DNA of 64,000 nucleotides from Lenzites betulinus (lineage: Eukaryota; Basidiomycota; Agaricomycetes; Polyporales; Polyporaceae), in the NCBI GenBank assembly GCA_022264855.1, contig JABYQU010000006.1:930001-994000 (forward strand), in the 5' to 3' direction. The translations under genes were made by a program, and so were the position numbers. Below are positions 23,747-34,102 of the stretch, in pieces (positions within the stretch are counted from its first letter, which is position 1; each line of letters opens with the position of its first letter). A model generated the notes under the pieces. That model did not search any database. It had not been told where the DNA came from and saw only the letters and a program-made list of their open reading frames with translations.

Positions 23747-25341
23747 ATGTCGTCATATCTCACTAGTGGTATACAGACCGATGCGTCTCTTACCATAGAT
23801 CGCAACCCCCCCTCGAACGTCCACGCAACGCTCTATCGGGATACTAGAGTCCCAGGACGTTCTCCACAGCCCCATGGCGTATACGACTCGGTATGTAGGT
23901 ACGAACAGACGGATTCTTTCGGCCGGTTGACATGTCTATTACAGGGTTACGATGCAGAAATGGAGGAGGACGAGGACGAGGACGAGGAAGACGGCGAGGG
24001 CGAGGGCGAGGGCGAGGAAAATGACGGCGAGGGTGATGGTAAGGAAGCGAAGGAGGGCACACATCAAGCATTTGTCAGTCGGTCCATCCATTCTCGACGG
24101 AGATGCCCATCATTAACAACTCAGCAGGTCGATCCATCCACAGCACCCATGGCGCTGAAAGAGCTGCTCCTACGATTGAAAGCAATCGAGGACAAGCAGG
24201 ATCAGACTGGTCTTCAGATCGCTCGTATCTGGGAAGAGCTCAAGTCTTCTGCAAGGCGCAACACGCGACCTGCGATGAATTACAGTGAGAACGAATACAC
24301 GGACGGTTTCAGCGAGCCTTCTCCCCAGGATCGTCGGTCTGACGCAGAGGGAGGGCAGCGTGGCAAGGATTCCAGGGGAAACTACCTCAGGGTACGCGTA
24401 TATCCGCAACGTCCCTTTATGCTACTCATCACTCGCATGCTTCCGCAGGGATGCGTGAGGAAACATGTCGGAAACACCTTTGGTATCACTGCAGGTGGCG
24501 GCATCCCCCCCTCTCCTCCTAATCACAGTGAGCAAACGGAGATATTGAAGCGGTTCGCTGCTGGGCACGCATTGAGTAAACCGTTCCTCTACGACTGGTC
24601 TAGTCCCCCCTCTACGACCTATAACGAGTGCATAGAAGAGGCATTCTGCGCCGACTTCTGGTTATGCGTCGCGGGTGGCGCGTATGTCTTAAGTCAGATC
24701 CCGCTCCACTACCAAACCAAGCAGGGATTTCTAAACGTTCTTCGGACCCATTTGGCCGGACGAAGACGGAAGTGGCTCAAAGCTCAGCGCACCCCCCCTA
24801 CCGCCGCACAACAGATTGCTACCGCGCAGCACAATGCTCGCAATAGTCGTATCGGCACAGTAAGTTCTCTTGCTAAGTGAGAGTGCACGTTGATTAATCT
24901 CTCTAGACGTTTCGTAACCGCCGTGCGGCGTGCTCGCAACTTCGTGACCGAGTGCTAGCTGCTCGAGCGGTTGCAATCGTCAATGAAGTTGGTACGTTGG
25001 GGATTAGTTCCGATGAAGAAGTGCCGGTTCCTAGCGGACATGGGAAGCAGTACGCGACATTCGACAAACCATGGAGGTCCCAGGCTTTGGTCAGCCTCTA
25101 CCGCCATTTGGACACGATTCACGCAGCAACTAGGAATCCCAACGGCAATCCCATTCGTACGAGGTATCACAGTTTTCGTGTCCGGGAAGATATGGTCGTT
25201 CCGAAGCATCTCCCCCAAGATTGCTACAATCGTGCATATCTCGATAACCTTGACTCGTTGCAAAGACACCTCATCAAACCCAAAGCGAGTTGCGGGATAG
25301 AAGAGATGTATATAGCCGTACGAGCCTGTAGCTTACACTAA
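23747..25341 (+). CDS. Uncharacterised four-exon mushroom-type protein (left copy)
   Basis: Exons 23747-23890, 23945-24391, 24449-24859 and 24907-25341 are all in phase 0, giving 478 aa. The middle has a strongly acidic repeat (EMEEDEDEDEEDGEGEGEGE), then a short coiled coil (LRLKAIEDKQDQTGLQIARI). Next come a conserved-looking block (GNTFGITAGGGIPPSPP, YDWSSPPSTTYNECIEEAFC), a basic helix (GRRRKWLKAQRTPPTAAQQI) and a C-terminal block (WRSQALVSLYRHLDTIHAA, then PKHLPQDCYNRAYLDNLDSL). I recall a large family of unknown function in Agaricomycetes with this C-terminal layout, but cannot name a domain. Likely nuclear, from charge. Lies head-to-head with the HMG-box gene. Confidence 0.7.
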
Positions 25342-25487
25342 TACTCTAGGTTATCACATGGGTTCCGGGATCCCCCTTTCGCAATCGACCTTGGTGTATG
25401 ACTGGCTGATTTCACCGTTTCAGACATCTTTTCGAGGCGCCCACATTGGACGACTTCGAGTAACTGCCGCAGCATAAAAGCTAGTCG

Positions 25488-26573
25488 ATGCGCGCCGTCG
25501 GAGGTTCAACACGGCACCCACTCCTCATCCTTTCACTCTGTACATCATCAGTGACGCCCAGCTTGATGTTTCGCTTTTTATCGGACATAACGCGTGCTAT
25601 ACTCCACGGTATGGTGCACGACTGGTTCGTTACGGGCCGTATGCTATGGGGCTTCACTTTGGCCGCCTTGACATTGGCGCGCTGGCGGGGTGCTCAGGCG
25701 GTAGCTGTTGCCGCCCTATGCTACGCTATATACACGACGCGAGAGATCCAGCGACTACTCGGTGAGTGAAAATCATAAGCGGCGGAAGTCTTTGAGGCTA
25801 AATTGTTCACCGTAGAGCACGTGTCCCTGGACCACTATCAGTGCCGATACGACCCTCTCCACGTTGACCGGGAGATGCGTGTTCTGCAGGACAAGCTATA
25901 TCAACATATGTACTACGACGGGACAGGCCTACGAGACTTTGCCTCCGTTATGTCTGGAGGGAGGGTTGTCCCGGAGTTGACGTCAGAGACGTGTACCGTC
26001 GAGCACCCCGGGACACCTTGGTACAAGCGCTGGGGCGTCCGCGACAATATCGCTTCCGCACCACTCGCTGGTCTACCTCCTGAATTCGCGATATACCCGG
26101 ATACTCATGTGGGGAGCTGCTGGCCGATGAAAGGGAGCAGGGGATCCTTGGGTGTCGCGTTGGCCCAACCTACTATCGTTACTTCATTCACCGTCGACCA
26201 CATTCCACGGCGGATGACATTTCGCTACCAGAGCGCGCCGCGGAGCGGACAACTCTGGGGGTTGGCCGAAGATTCCCTTCCGGAAGTAGAGAACGCAACT
26301 CTTACACTGGCGAATGCATCCACAGTCCTCTCTAACACCCCTCCCGTGCGGAATTCGCGCTACGCCTACTCCTCGCTCGTTTTGCTTGGCTCTTTCTATT
26401 TCGACATCGACAGCGGAGAGCCCTTCAGGACGTACAATGTATCGGACGACGTGCTCAAACAATTAGGGGGAACTCGGTTCAGCATCGTCGTATTCGTGAT
26501 CGGAGAGAATTGGGGAAACGACGAGTTCACTTGCTTATACAGAGTACGTGTACATTCCGATGATACGCCCTGA
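25488..26573 (+). CDS. SUN-domain (Sad1/UNC-84) nuclear-envelope protein (left copy)
   Basis: Two exons, 25488-25761 and 25816-26573, close in phase for 343 aa. The N-terminal part has one hydrophobic membrane segment (LWGFTLAALTLARWRGAQAV plus AVAALCYAIY). A short linker with likely coiled coil follows, then a complete SUN domain: GGRVVPELTSETC, GSCWPMKGSRGSLGVALAQP, TSFTVDHIPRRMTF, LLGSFYFDIDSGEPFRTYNV, VFVIGENWGNDEFTCLYRVR. Family knowledge: SUN proteins sit in the inner nuclear membrane and bind KASH peptides in the outer membrane, linking chromosomes to the cytoskeleton in nuclear movement, karyogamy and meiosis. This one is short for a SUN1/2 protein but similar to compact fungal forms. 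Its 3' end nearly meets the next, convergent gene (38 bp gap). Confidence 0.92.
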
Positions 26574-26610
26574 GAGCAGGGCAACAATGTAGCCCGGGAT
26601 AGCTCGTCCA

Positions 26611-27849
26611 TTACGCCACACCTTCCGCCAGTTTAGTAGCCTGATCTTCACTCCATTCCTGCAACATTTCCCTCTCCCGCGCGAGGTAGGCTAAGCTCAT
26701 TTGGACCGCTTGCTCCAGAAGTCGCAGATACGTCTCGTTTTGTTCTAGTGCTAAAGACAAGGTTGCAGCGGTCGAAGGCGATGGCGCGATGTCGAATGGG
26801 AGCAAGCCCCCCTTGGGGCTTCATCAGAACGACAGAGCGCGAATGTACAATTCGTCGGTAGACTCACCTTCCCTTCATTATCCGCCTTCTCCCATAAGTT
26901 CAGGGATGCGTGCAACCATGCATGAGCAGCATCGATGTGTTCCCGATATCCCTCGCATATCTTGTCGACAATTCTGTCTGGGACATCCCCCCTCTGTGGT
27001 GCGAGTAGGCGACGGGTAAGCCTCGTATGACATTGGCCATGAACATGCGCAGACGTACCCAGATGGCGGTGTGGTGGACTATGGCTTCCGCAGCATGTCG
27101 GAAACGGACCCGACATTGTAACCAGTTCGATATTTCTACCGTGCTCCCCCCGGCATCGTCGATGCTACGCATCCCCCGCCATCCTTCAATAATGCTCATG
27201 GCGCTGTATTCGGCGGGAACTGGGCTTACATTGACGCAGACTCAGACATGGTGATACGGGCCGGCAATTCATGCCGCTTGAACAGAGAGGCAGATGTTGG
27301 CATTACGGTGGCGGGCTGAGGGTGGGGGGACACAACGATGCATAGAGCGTGGTGAACCGGTCCCTCCACTGTCCCTCCTGCATCGATCGGTGGGAAAACC
27401 ATTCCTGTGTCACGGAAATGCTTTTTAGGTCGAACAAAGAAGTATCGCAAAAACACTTTCCTGATTAGGCCTTCAAAGACATCCTCCGAGAGCGCCGTTG
27501 TGTACCACCGGAACATGCGCTCGTCATCAGAGATGCATGCGCACATCGTGGGATACACTCCTAGGTCTATTGTCCTCTCTTTGCGGTGCTGAAGTACTCC
27601 GGAGACACAAGCGATCGGTTTTGCAGGGTCGCGAAGGGTTCGTTTGGTCGCGCGGGGTTCATCGATCGCCGCGGCGCTCTCCATGTATATGGTTCTGGTA
27701 CTATCGCGAAGCGAGTACTTACCTCGTTTCCAGCGAGCAGCTCTTGCAGTACCAAGCCGATCACTTGGCCCTCGCCATACGATCAGCTCGCCGTCATCCA
27801 GCAGTCGTTGGTCCACGCCATGACAGCTGTGATATGGCCTGCGCGGCAC
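26611..27849 (-). CDS. Uncharacterised multi-exon protein, intact copy
   Basis: Exons follow from the better-resolved right copy: roughly 27723-27849, then the block holding RTIDLGVYPTMCACISDDER and RKVFLRYFFVRPKKHF, then MSIIEGWRGMRSIDDAGG and WLQCRVRFRHAAEAIVHH, then DRIVDKICEGYREHIDAAHA, and a last helical exon ending EREMLQEWSEDQATKLAEG with TAA at 26611. The frame stays open through a C6 homopolymer near 27320 that is C5 in the right copy. The first exon lies at or beyond 28000, and the module boundary cuts through that region, so the two copies may have different N-termini. The last intron could not be closed in phase. I do not recognise the family. Confidence 0.5.
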
Positions 27850-28431
27850 CTGTTGCTGGACATCCGCTCGTTAGGGACTCTTCCCCGGCGCGCCGACGAT
27901 GGCGCATGCATCGCTAGACCTGTCATCCGCGCCGCGCCGCGCGCGCGGCTTCGCCCCGAGGGTAGTCAATCACTCAGCCAATTCTTGAGTATGCGCTGAA
28001 GCAAAGAAACTTACTGGCGTGTGATTCCGCCGCCTTGGCTGCTGGATATTGAGGTGGCGGACATGGCTATGTGGTACGGCCAACAGCCCTTATGCGGTGC
28101 ATTGCGGTCGGCGGTGAGGTTCTGCATGCGTACGCAAGCCGTGCTGCGTGGGCGGACAGGCTGCAGTCGATGCGCGAGGTTGAGTCTGCTACGTTCGTTA
28201 CGCTATGAAATTGAGATCACAATACATGCACGCTTTGTGTCACGCATACGCGACCATGCTACTCCCGGAAAAATCCTGCGACCTATCACCCTAAACATAG
28301 GCAGGAGGCCCTCCGCCGTCTTACGCGTGAGATGTAATGCATACACATGGCCGCCATCTCGCTATCCCAGCTATAGCGGTACCATGAGTATGAGTTCATA
28401 CAAATCTTTGTCAACGTTACAGGCCGACTTA

Positions 28432-29136
28432 CTATTGCCAATCCTCCAATCCACAAATTGTGACCTTGTATATTTCGCCGCGAGTCTTCGTTTGGAAGAC
28501 GTTCGTCAGATAATCCACCAGGTCGGTGTTGCTCATCACGTAGGAGAACTGGACCACGGGGCTGCTGAACAACGTGAAGTCCATGATAGCGCCGTCGCTC
28601 CGGTTGTATCGCAATGAGAAATTGGTTACGGCGACGGGGTCTCGCGTGCGAACAGATGAGTAGGGATTGGCGGGGGGAGGGGCAGTGACGCCTTTCATAT
28701 CGAGGGAGATAGACCAGCTACTGGGATCGCCCATCCAACGTGGTCCAAAGGGGAACGAGCGGTTCGGTTCAGATTGCCAGAGCTCACTATCGTCGAGGAA
28801 CTCCAACATACGGAAACCTCGCGCGGCATACTTGACTAGACCTTCGGCTCTCCTTTTAGATCGCCCTTGGGACGACCAGCTGAGAAGCGACCGACGTTCC
28901 TCTAATGTCGCACGGGGGAACAGACAGTAGGCAGTGTCGTACGCTATGACATTCATCACACAAGCTGAACCACGTCAGTACCAATGCCATTGAAGGAAAC
29001 TGAAGTCACACTCACTTGAATGGAATCCGAGCACTACCTCCATCGGTGACCGGCGCGCGACGATTATCTGGACCTTCAATCGCCCCGCGTCTGTCTTGCG
29101 GTGAAATGTAAAGATCGATGAGACGCCTGACACGAC
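28432..29136 (-). pseudogene. F-box-like mushroom family member, 5'-decayed copy
   Basis: Exons 29016-29136 and 28432-28964 join in phase to give ...VARRSPMEVVLGFHS-TCVMNVIAYDTAYCLFPRA, clearly paralogous to 44056-45207 (VAARSPMEIVLCSHS-TCMVNVISYEKAYCLFPRA). The C-terminal half is complete. Upstream, only VVSGVS of the N-terminal helical part remains directly before the VARRSP strand, and the ~150 residues between them in the intact paralog are missing or unrecognisable. It is therefore probably a decayed gene with an internal deletion. A remnant upstream frame (29076-29306 minus) may preserve part of exon 1. Confidence 0.6.
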
Positions 29137-29585
29137 CTAGTAGAGGTCCGCTCGGAGGTTTCACGGACGAACTTGAAAGTGAAAGGCGCGTAGATCGCAC
29201 GGCTGGTGATACGATTGTAAACTGCGTCGCTGGCGTCCTGCACTGGATCATGGCAAAGACGAGAGGGGTCGCGCTGAGCGACTGAGCAACGTAAGAGTTT
29301 CAACATCAGGCTGATGTATCACGACCTTGGGGCACTCATTGAGAATAGAAGGTCTGAGCGAGAGTCTCGAAGTAAACCAGGGGAACGACCCCCAGCGGAT
29401 AAATTGGAGCTAGGATTGCAGACCATGGCGCTGGCGAGAGGTGCACAGGTAAGGCGTGCGAAAACAAGCGAGGCGGAAGAGAGTGTGTGTGTCAAGAGGC
29501 CTATAGCTGGGAAGTGTGTGCGTATGTGTGCAAGTGAGCGAAGGAACGCGGCGTGGGCGAGAAACCCTGCGCGCCAGTTGAAGCA

Positions 29586-29631
<46 letters not shown>
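29586..29631 (+). repeat. Heptamer minisatellite (CTCAGCG)6
   Basis: Six perfect copies of CTCAGCG followed by CTCA. Shorter arrays of the same heptamer occur at 37650-37670 and 45477-45497, outside the duplicated modules. Confidence 0.9.
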
Positions 29632-29967
29632 CCGCTTCGGCGTTCGTGTACACTCATGATCACTCACTCACTTGCACTCCCTGGCCGACCAGTCGCCGCC
29701 GATCTCATCTTGGATCTCTGTTGTGTAGAGCCGCCGCAAATGCGTCTGTCCACTAATCCAAAATAGTCATCAATCATTGGCCATATTGCGCTAGGAAAGT
29801 CAGGCAAACCGATGATATAATAGCGATAACTTGAGTGCCCGGAGAGAGAAAACAAAAGACTGCCGTACCGCTCATGCCATCATCGCGCTGCGTCCCACTC
29901 TATTCTCTCCGTCCACGGTATCCGCCTGTACGTTCAATCTCTTGAATGCATTGTGTTCACTCCTTAG

Positions 29968-30405
29968 GTGTTCGTGCGTCAGACCATACGCCAGGTTATC
30001 CGGGGCCGTCTATACGGATATGGAGCCAACAGACCACGATCCGTCGGTGTTAAACTCCTTCACTTCCGCACGCGGACAGGGAAACAACCCTTTATAGCGG
30101 TAGAAGAGATTCTCGGCACGGCCCTTTTCATCCACGACTGTTCTGTGAAGTTCTCTGGGGGTACATTCAAGATATACTTCACTCGTCATCGGTTCCAGCC
30201 ACCGAACGTCGCGCTTCTCTCTGCCCACCCAAACGTTCCGTGGCACGGCCAAATCCTTGTGGTCCGTACCTCGGACTCTGCACACGTTGACCTCAAACGA
30301 GGCGATGTCATGCTTATACAAAAGATCGCTATCAGGTGCAGTACGCCATGGCTCTATACACACGCTATCGCGAAGCTAACCCACAACACAAAGGTTCATA
30401 GATGA
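29968..30405 (+). CDS. Hypothetical gene fragment
   Basis: A 145-codon frame with a coherent C-terminal part (GGTFKIYFTRHRFQPPNVAL, then PWHGQILVVRTSDSAHVD). Its tone recalls short proteins repeated in mushroom genomes. The N-terminal part is basic and may not be coding. An ATG in another frame at 30020 may be the true start, with an intron between. I cannot name a family. The antisense frame 30010-30363 is an alternative. Confidence 0.3.
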   Translation: MFVRQTIRQVIRGRLYGYGANRPRSVGVKLLHFRTRTGKQPFIAVEEILGTALFIHDCSVKFSGGTFKIYFTRHRFQPPNVALLSAHPNVPWHGQILVVRTSDSAHVDLKRGDVMLIQKIAIRCSTPWLYTHAIAKLTHNTKVHR

Positions 30406-31180
30406 GCTAGCGCGCCGCTCGAGTATACCACGCACCATCGACCTGGGCCCCCTCGTATGTTAAGCTCGTTTCAATACGCTTGTCCTCGGCCGTTGGTTGA
30501 CATTTGATAGGCATGAACCTACCTCTAGCGATTATACCGTATGGCAAGTCGGATCGTGTACATACTAGGCTATTTGTACGAATTCCCACGTGATTTTGAT
30601 AATTTTCACGTTATCTCCGTCTCCATAAGTCTACCCTTTCTGATCAGTCGGCGGTGATCTCACCGTGAATCGGTGGACCATCACAGGTCTGTCTATCGCC
30701 TAATCAAGGATGGACCCGCTCAGCGACAGCGGAAATCCAGTGATCCCTCGTAGAAAGTTGTGTGTAGACTGGCATGAGGTATACGCTACTCTGCTTCGCC
30801 GCAACTAATCCGCGGCTGACGCAATCGGGGCAGGTCTCGTTCTAAACCTTGCTGATCGATCCAAAAGCTTATCAACGGCTAATTCTGCACAGGGATCGAT
30901 CTACCGCGTCGAGGTGAACAGAACATTCTGTTGTATATTGGATGCGCCTGATGCTGACCACTATAGTGTGGGGTCATAAGGTCCCACTCCATATCCGACT
31001 AGGATGCCGATCGATCCCGCGGGCCGGGTCCGTCCTCCTCATGAGGCAACGCAGTTGTAACCGCTGAAGTGTGGTTAATCTTTGTGTAGGTACACACTGG
31101 TCGAGGATCTACGGGAATGCAGTTAAAAGGAGCACCGGAGATGCAGGACGGCACTTGGAAGCTTTCATATCTGCATCTCG
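30406..31180 (+). other. Intergenic, upstream of the zinc-knuckle gene
   Basis: About 775 bp with no supported gene. Nothing beyond ordinary promoter-type sequence is seen. Confidence 0.45.
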
Positions 31181-32708
31181 ATGCTGCCCACTCTGGAACG
31201 AACTCAAGGCGCTCTAAACCTGAACGATAGTGCGGCCGGCCGAAAGAGACCTCGTAGCGACTCTATGGAGGTAGACATCGAGCCCGGTGAAGCAGGTAAG
31301 TATTTCGCGTGTGTATCAGATCATAAACAAAACTGAGCGTATCCGCCTCCCAGCGCTTGTTACTGGCCCGCTTGCGTCAGGAGGAGTCAATGCGCGGCGC
31401 AGACGGGGTAACCGCTGGGTGAGGGCTCCATCTGGCGACAGCTCTAGCCCCGCTGAGAGCAACGGGATCGTCCCGGCTCCGCCGATCCCTGCGACGCCGG
31501 ACGGTCCACCCGTAGCATTCCCTGGCCCGTGCGACAACGACGAAGCGCCCCCCTCGACGTCTGCTGTGCCCATCGAGGGGTCCGGACATCAGCCGATGGA
31601 CGCATCTGCACACAGCTCTACGACGCATTTTGTTGCTCCCCTGGGCTCCCCCTTCGTCGAAAGCACTGCGCATCGTTCATCACGCGGGAACGCGTCATCC
31701 CCCGACGGTCGTGAAGTCCCCGGCGCGCCCGAAGTCCATCATACCGCCCAAGGTCCGAATCGAAACCCGAGAACTCCTCCCAATGTGCCGGACCACGCTG
31801 GCCGTGTTCCTCTGCCTAATAGCGATGCTTTCGCCGGCCCGGCGTCATCATTTCGCATGATTTTTCTCCCGACGCCTATCGGGGGGTTTCCCACCATCCA
31901 CCGTTCCGAACCAAGGGCCCTTACTCGGAACCTACACCCCCAGCAACTGCGAGACTGGGAGGGCCGTCAGTCGTCCACAACTGTCGGCGTTCAAGTATAT
32001 GGGCTTGGGTATCCGTCTTCAGAGGCCGCGACGGCGATTACTGCTGCGATCAAGGCCTCTTTCGTCGAGATCACGGGATGCCCTACTGTCGAAGTTGCTG
32101 CTCCTATCGCTGCGCGAGATGAGAGCGGTGATACCATATTTCCCCTCCCCACGACGTACCTCGCCTATAATCTTACCGAAAAGGTCGCTACCAAGCTGAA
32201 GAAACATACGTGCTGGTCGACAGAGGCGCTCTCCTTTTTCGCCTACGACCTCCTTCCGGTCATACCTGACCTCCTCTTCACTCTCCGGGGCTTTACCAGC
32301 CAGGACCCCGCTACTTTGAAGGATATCGTTCGACGGACCATGTTCTCCCCCAAGTATCGTCTCTTCACCGCCTCTTTCGCAGTTGACAATCCTCGATTCC
32401 GTGATTGCCCGCCGGAGGTTATCGCGGACGTTCTCGCGCAGTCTCTGAAGGTACAGGTGGCTCGGCGCTCTCGCTCGGGAGAGTGGATTGTGAACGTATA
32501 TTGTGCGTCCCCTACGACTTCCCCCGATCTCTGGTGCATATGGCGGAACGTCCTAGGAGCTGCGGAGTATGCTCACAGCTTCGTGCGTGTTGGATCGCGG
32601 GTCGCGAACATCGTCTGCTCCGGCTGCCACGGCGCGGATCATAGCGTGGACGACTGCCCTTTCGAGAAGCTCTTGGGGTGGAATGGCGAGCACGCACTCC
32701 GGGAGTAG
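31181..32708 (+). CDS. CCHC zinc-knuckle protein (retroelement ORF1-like)
   Basis: Two exons, 31181-31295 and 31354-32708, close in phase for 489 aa. The N-terminus is nuclear-type (GRKRPRSDSMEVDIEPGEA), followed by a long Pro/Ser-rich disordered part. A globular C-terminal half (FVEITGCPTVEVAAPIA, TYLAYNLTEKVATKLKKHTC) leads to a CCHC knuckle, CSGCHGADHSVDDC (C-x2-C-x4-H-x4-C), just before the stop. Disordered N-part plus RNA-binding-like fold plus knuckle resembles ORF1/gag proteins of non-LTR retroelements or host genes derived from them. No reverse transcriptase follows in the window, so it may be a domesticated or solo copy. Its 3' third is repeated at 63499-64000 within module 3. Confidence 0.6.
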
Positions 32709-32928
32709 GGCAGGATACTGGTCTCTGTATGCACGTTTATAATGATAGTAACCTTCGGACAATTCAAGAGACTGTCATCGCGAAGGGCGTGCCTTTAGAA
32801 AGAGCAGCAGTGATATACATCGGGGCGCAACACTAACGCAAGCTGCTCTACAACATAACTGCAATCTCGCTACTTCGATGTTACGAACGATGCACCCGCC
32901 CGCCCGCCCACTCACCCACCCACCATCT

Positions 32929-34102
32929 TCAAATCCGCTCGGCGTGATTGGCATAGTAGGCTGAAACAAGCGAATTCTGACCATGTAGATCGGCGATGAA
33001 TCCATCTATCAACCCATCCACGACGTCTGCGGCGTGAAACCCCTCCAGGAATGTGCGCATGGAGTGAGCATATGCGACAAGGACGTCGCGATACTTCACA
33101 CCGAGCGCCTTCATGCCTTGTTCTTCGGGCCAGTCGCCCACCGGGATAGCGACAAACGAGGACTGGACCACCCGTAGATCGTCGCGGCTTCCTACGGCTG
33201 TTTGCATGTCGAACATTGTAGGGAGGAACTGGCACGCAGCGCGGAGGGCGTCGTTCAAAACCTTCAGGAACGCACACGCTTGAGGTGCACGGAGGAGAAC
33301 ATCGTTCCGGTCCACGAGACCAAGTGACCTAGTCCACTCGCATGTAGACAGGAGGCCGCCCGGTTTGAGAACACGGGCAGCTTCGTCCACGAATGTCTGG
33401 TAGTTACGCACCTACGAGCGGTGAGTGTCCAAACATATCAGTCGAAAAATTGAAGTACATACACCGAGAGTTATCATTCGCGCGTGCACGATGTCGATGG
33501 AAGAGGAAGCATACGGGAGTCCAAGCATGATGTCGTATAGCTGGAAGGTTACGTTTGCTGGGGGATACCGTGTAGATATAGGGGCTGTTACATAGCCTTT
33601 GAATTGAATCTCAGAGAAAGATATTGAGACGAACATACCTATGTCAAGGCCAGTGAACATAGCTTGCGGGAACTGCGCTGCCATTTGCAGCACCCTATGA
33701 ATGACTGTGAGTAGACGACAATAAACAGCTATGCGGATGCATACCATATTCCAGTACCTGTTCCCACATCCAGCACGCGACGTTGCTCATTCGAGTGACT
33801 GTCGAGCCATTCGGCGCAACGGCTGGAAGTCAAACAGCCGATAATTTCATGGAGTTCCTTCTGCCTCTGGCGATCATCGTCAGCCCGCAATATATGGAAT
33901 ACACGCGAGCCACAGTACGTACCAGCTGCTCCTCTGTATCAAACGGGAGGGGGTAGGGGATTGTAGGTTGAGTATGAAACAGACGACCACGCCTCTCTTG
34001 AAAAAAGGTCGGAAACTGTGACTCGTCGACTTCTTCAAGGTCACTGTCGACGTCGTCGTTGCAGTAACGCCAAGATTCTGACGCTACTATGTTTGAAGTC
34101 AT
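32929..34102 (-). CDS. SAM-dependent methyltransferase, LaeA/UMTA-like (copy A)
   Basis: Five exons close in phase: 33923-34102, 33745-33866, 33639-33694, 33463-33584 and 32929-33411, for 320 aa. The SAM-binding motif I is RRVLDVGTGTGIW, assembled over an intron. It is followed by FTGLDI (acidic loop), SSIDIVHARMIT (motif IV region) and EAARVLKPGGLLSTCEW (motif VI region), typical of class I methyltransferases of the LaeA-like group. Family knowledge: such proteins affect secondary metabolism or methylate small molecules; the substrate here is unknown. The last ~60 codons (KALGVKYRDVLVAYAHSMRT onward) are almost identical to copy B at 62073-63278, while the rest is only moderately similar, with introns at the same sites. 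Confidence 0.9.

Larger units (their letters stand above)
21217..28044. repeat. Module 2, left copy (inverted repeat of 49021-55847)
   Basis: Reverse complement of 49021-55847, with coordinates summing to 77064 for most of the length and to 77065 beyond a one-base homopolymer difference near 27320. The inner edge fades through two mismatches (GCCTAGTTCAGTTTGG against GCCTAGTCCAGTTCGG). The outer edge ends sharply at GGCTGCTG, inside or beside the first exon of a gene. It holds four genes: HMG-box (-), unknown (+), SUN-domain (+) and unknown (-). Confidence 0.95.

Noticed and set aside
21314..28044. Idea that this is the mating-type locus because of the HMG box
   Set aside because: No homeodomain pair, pheromone precursor or STE3-type receptor is visible anywhere in the window, and the gene is present in two identical copies.
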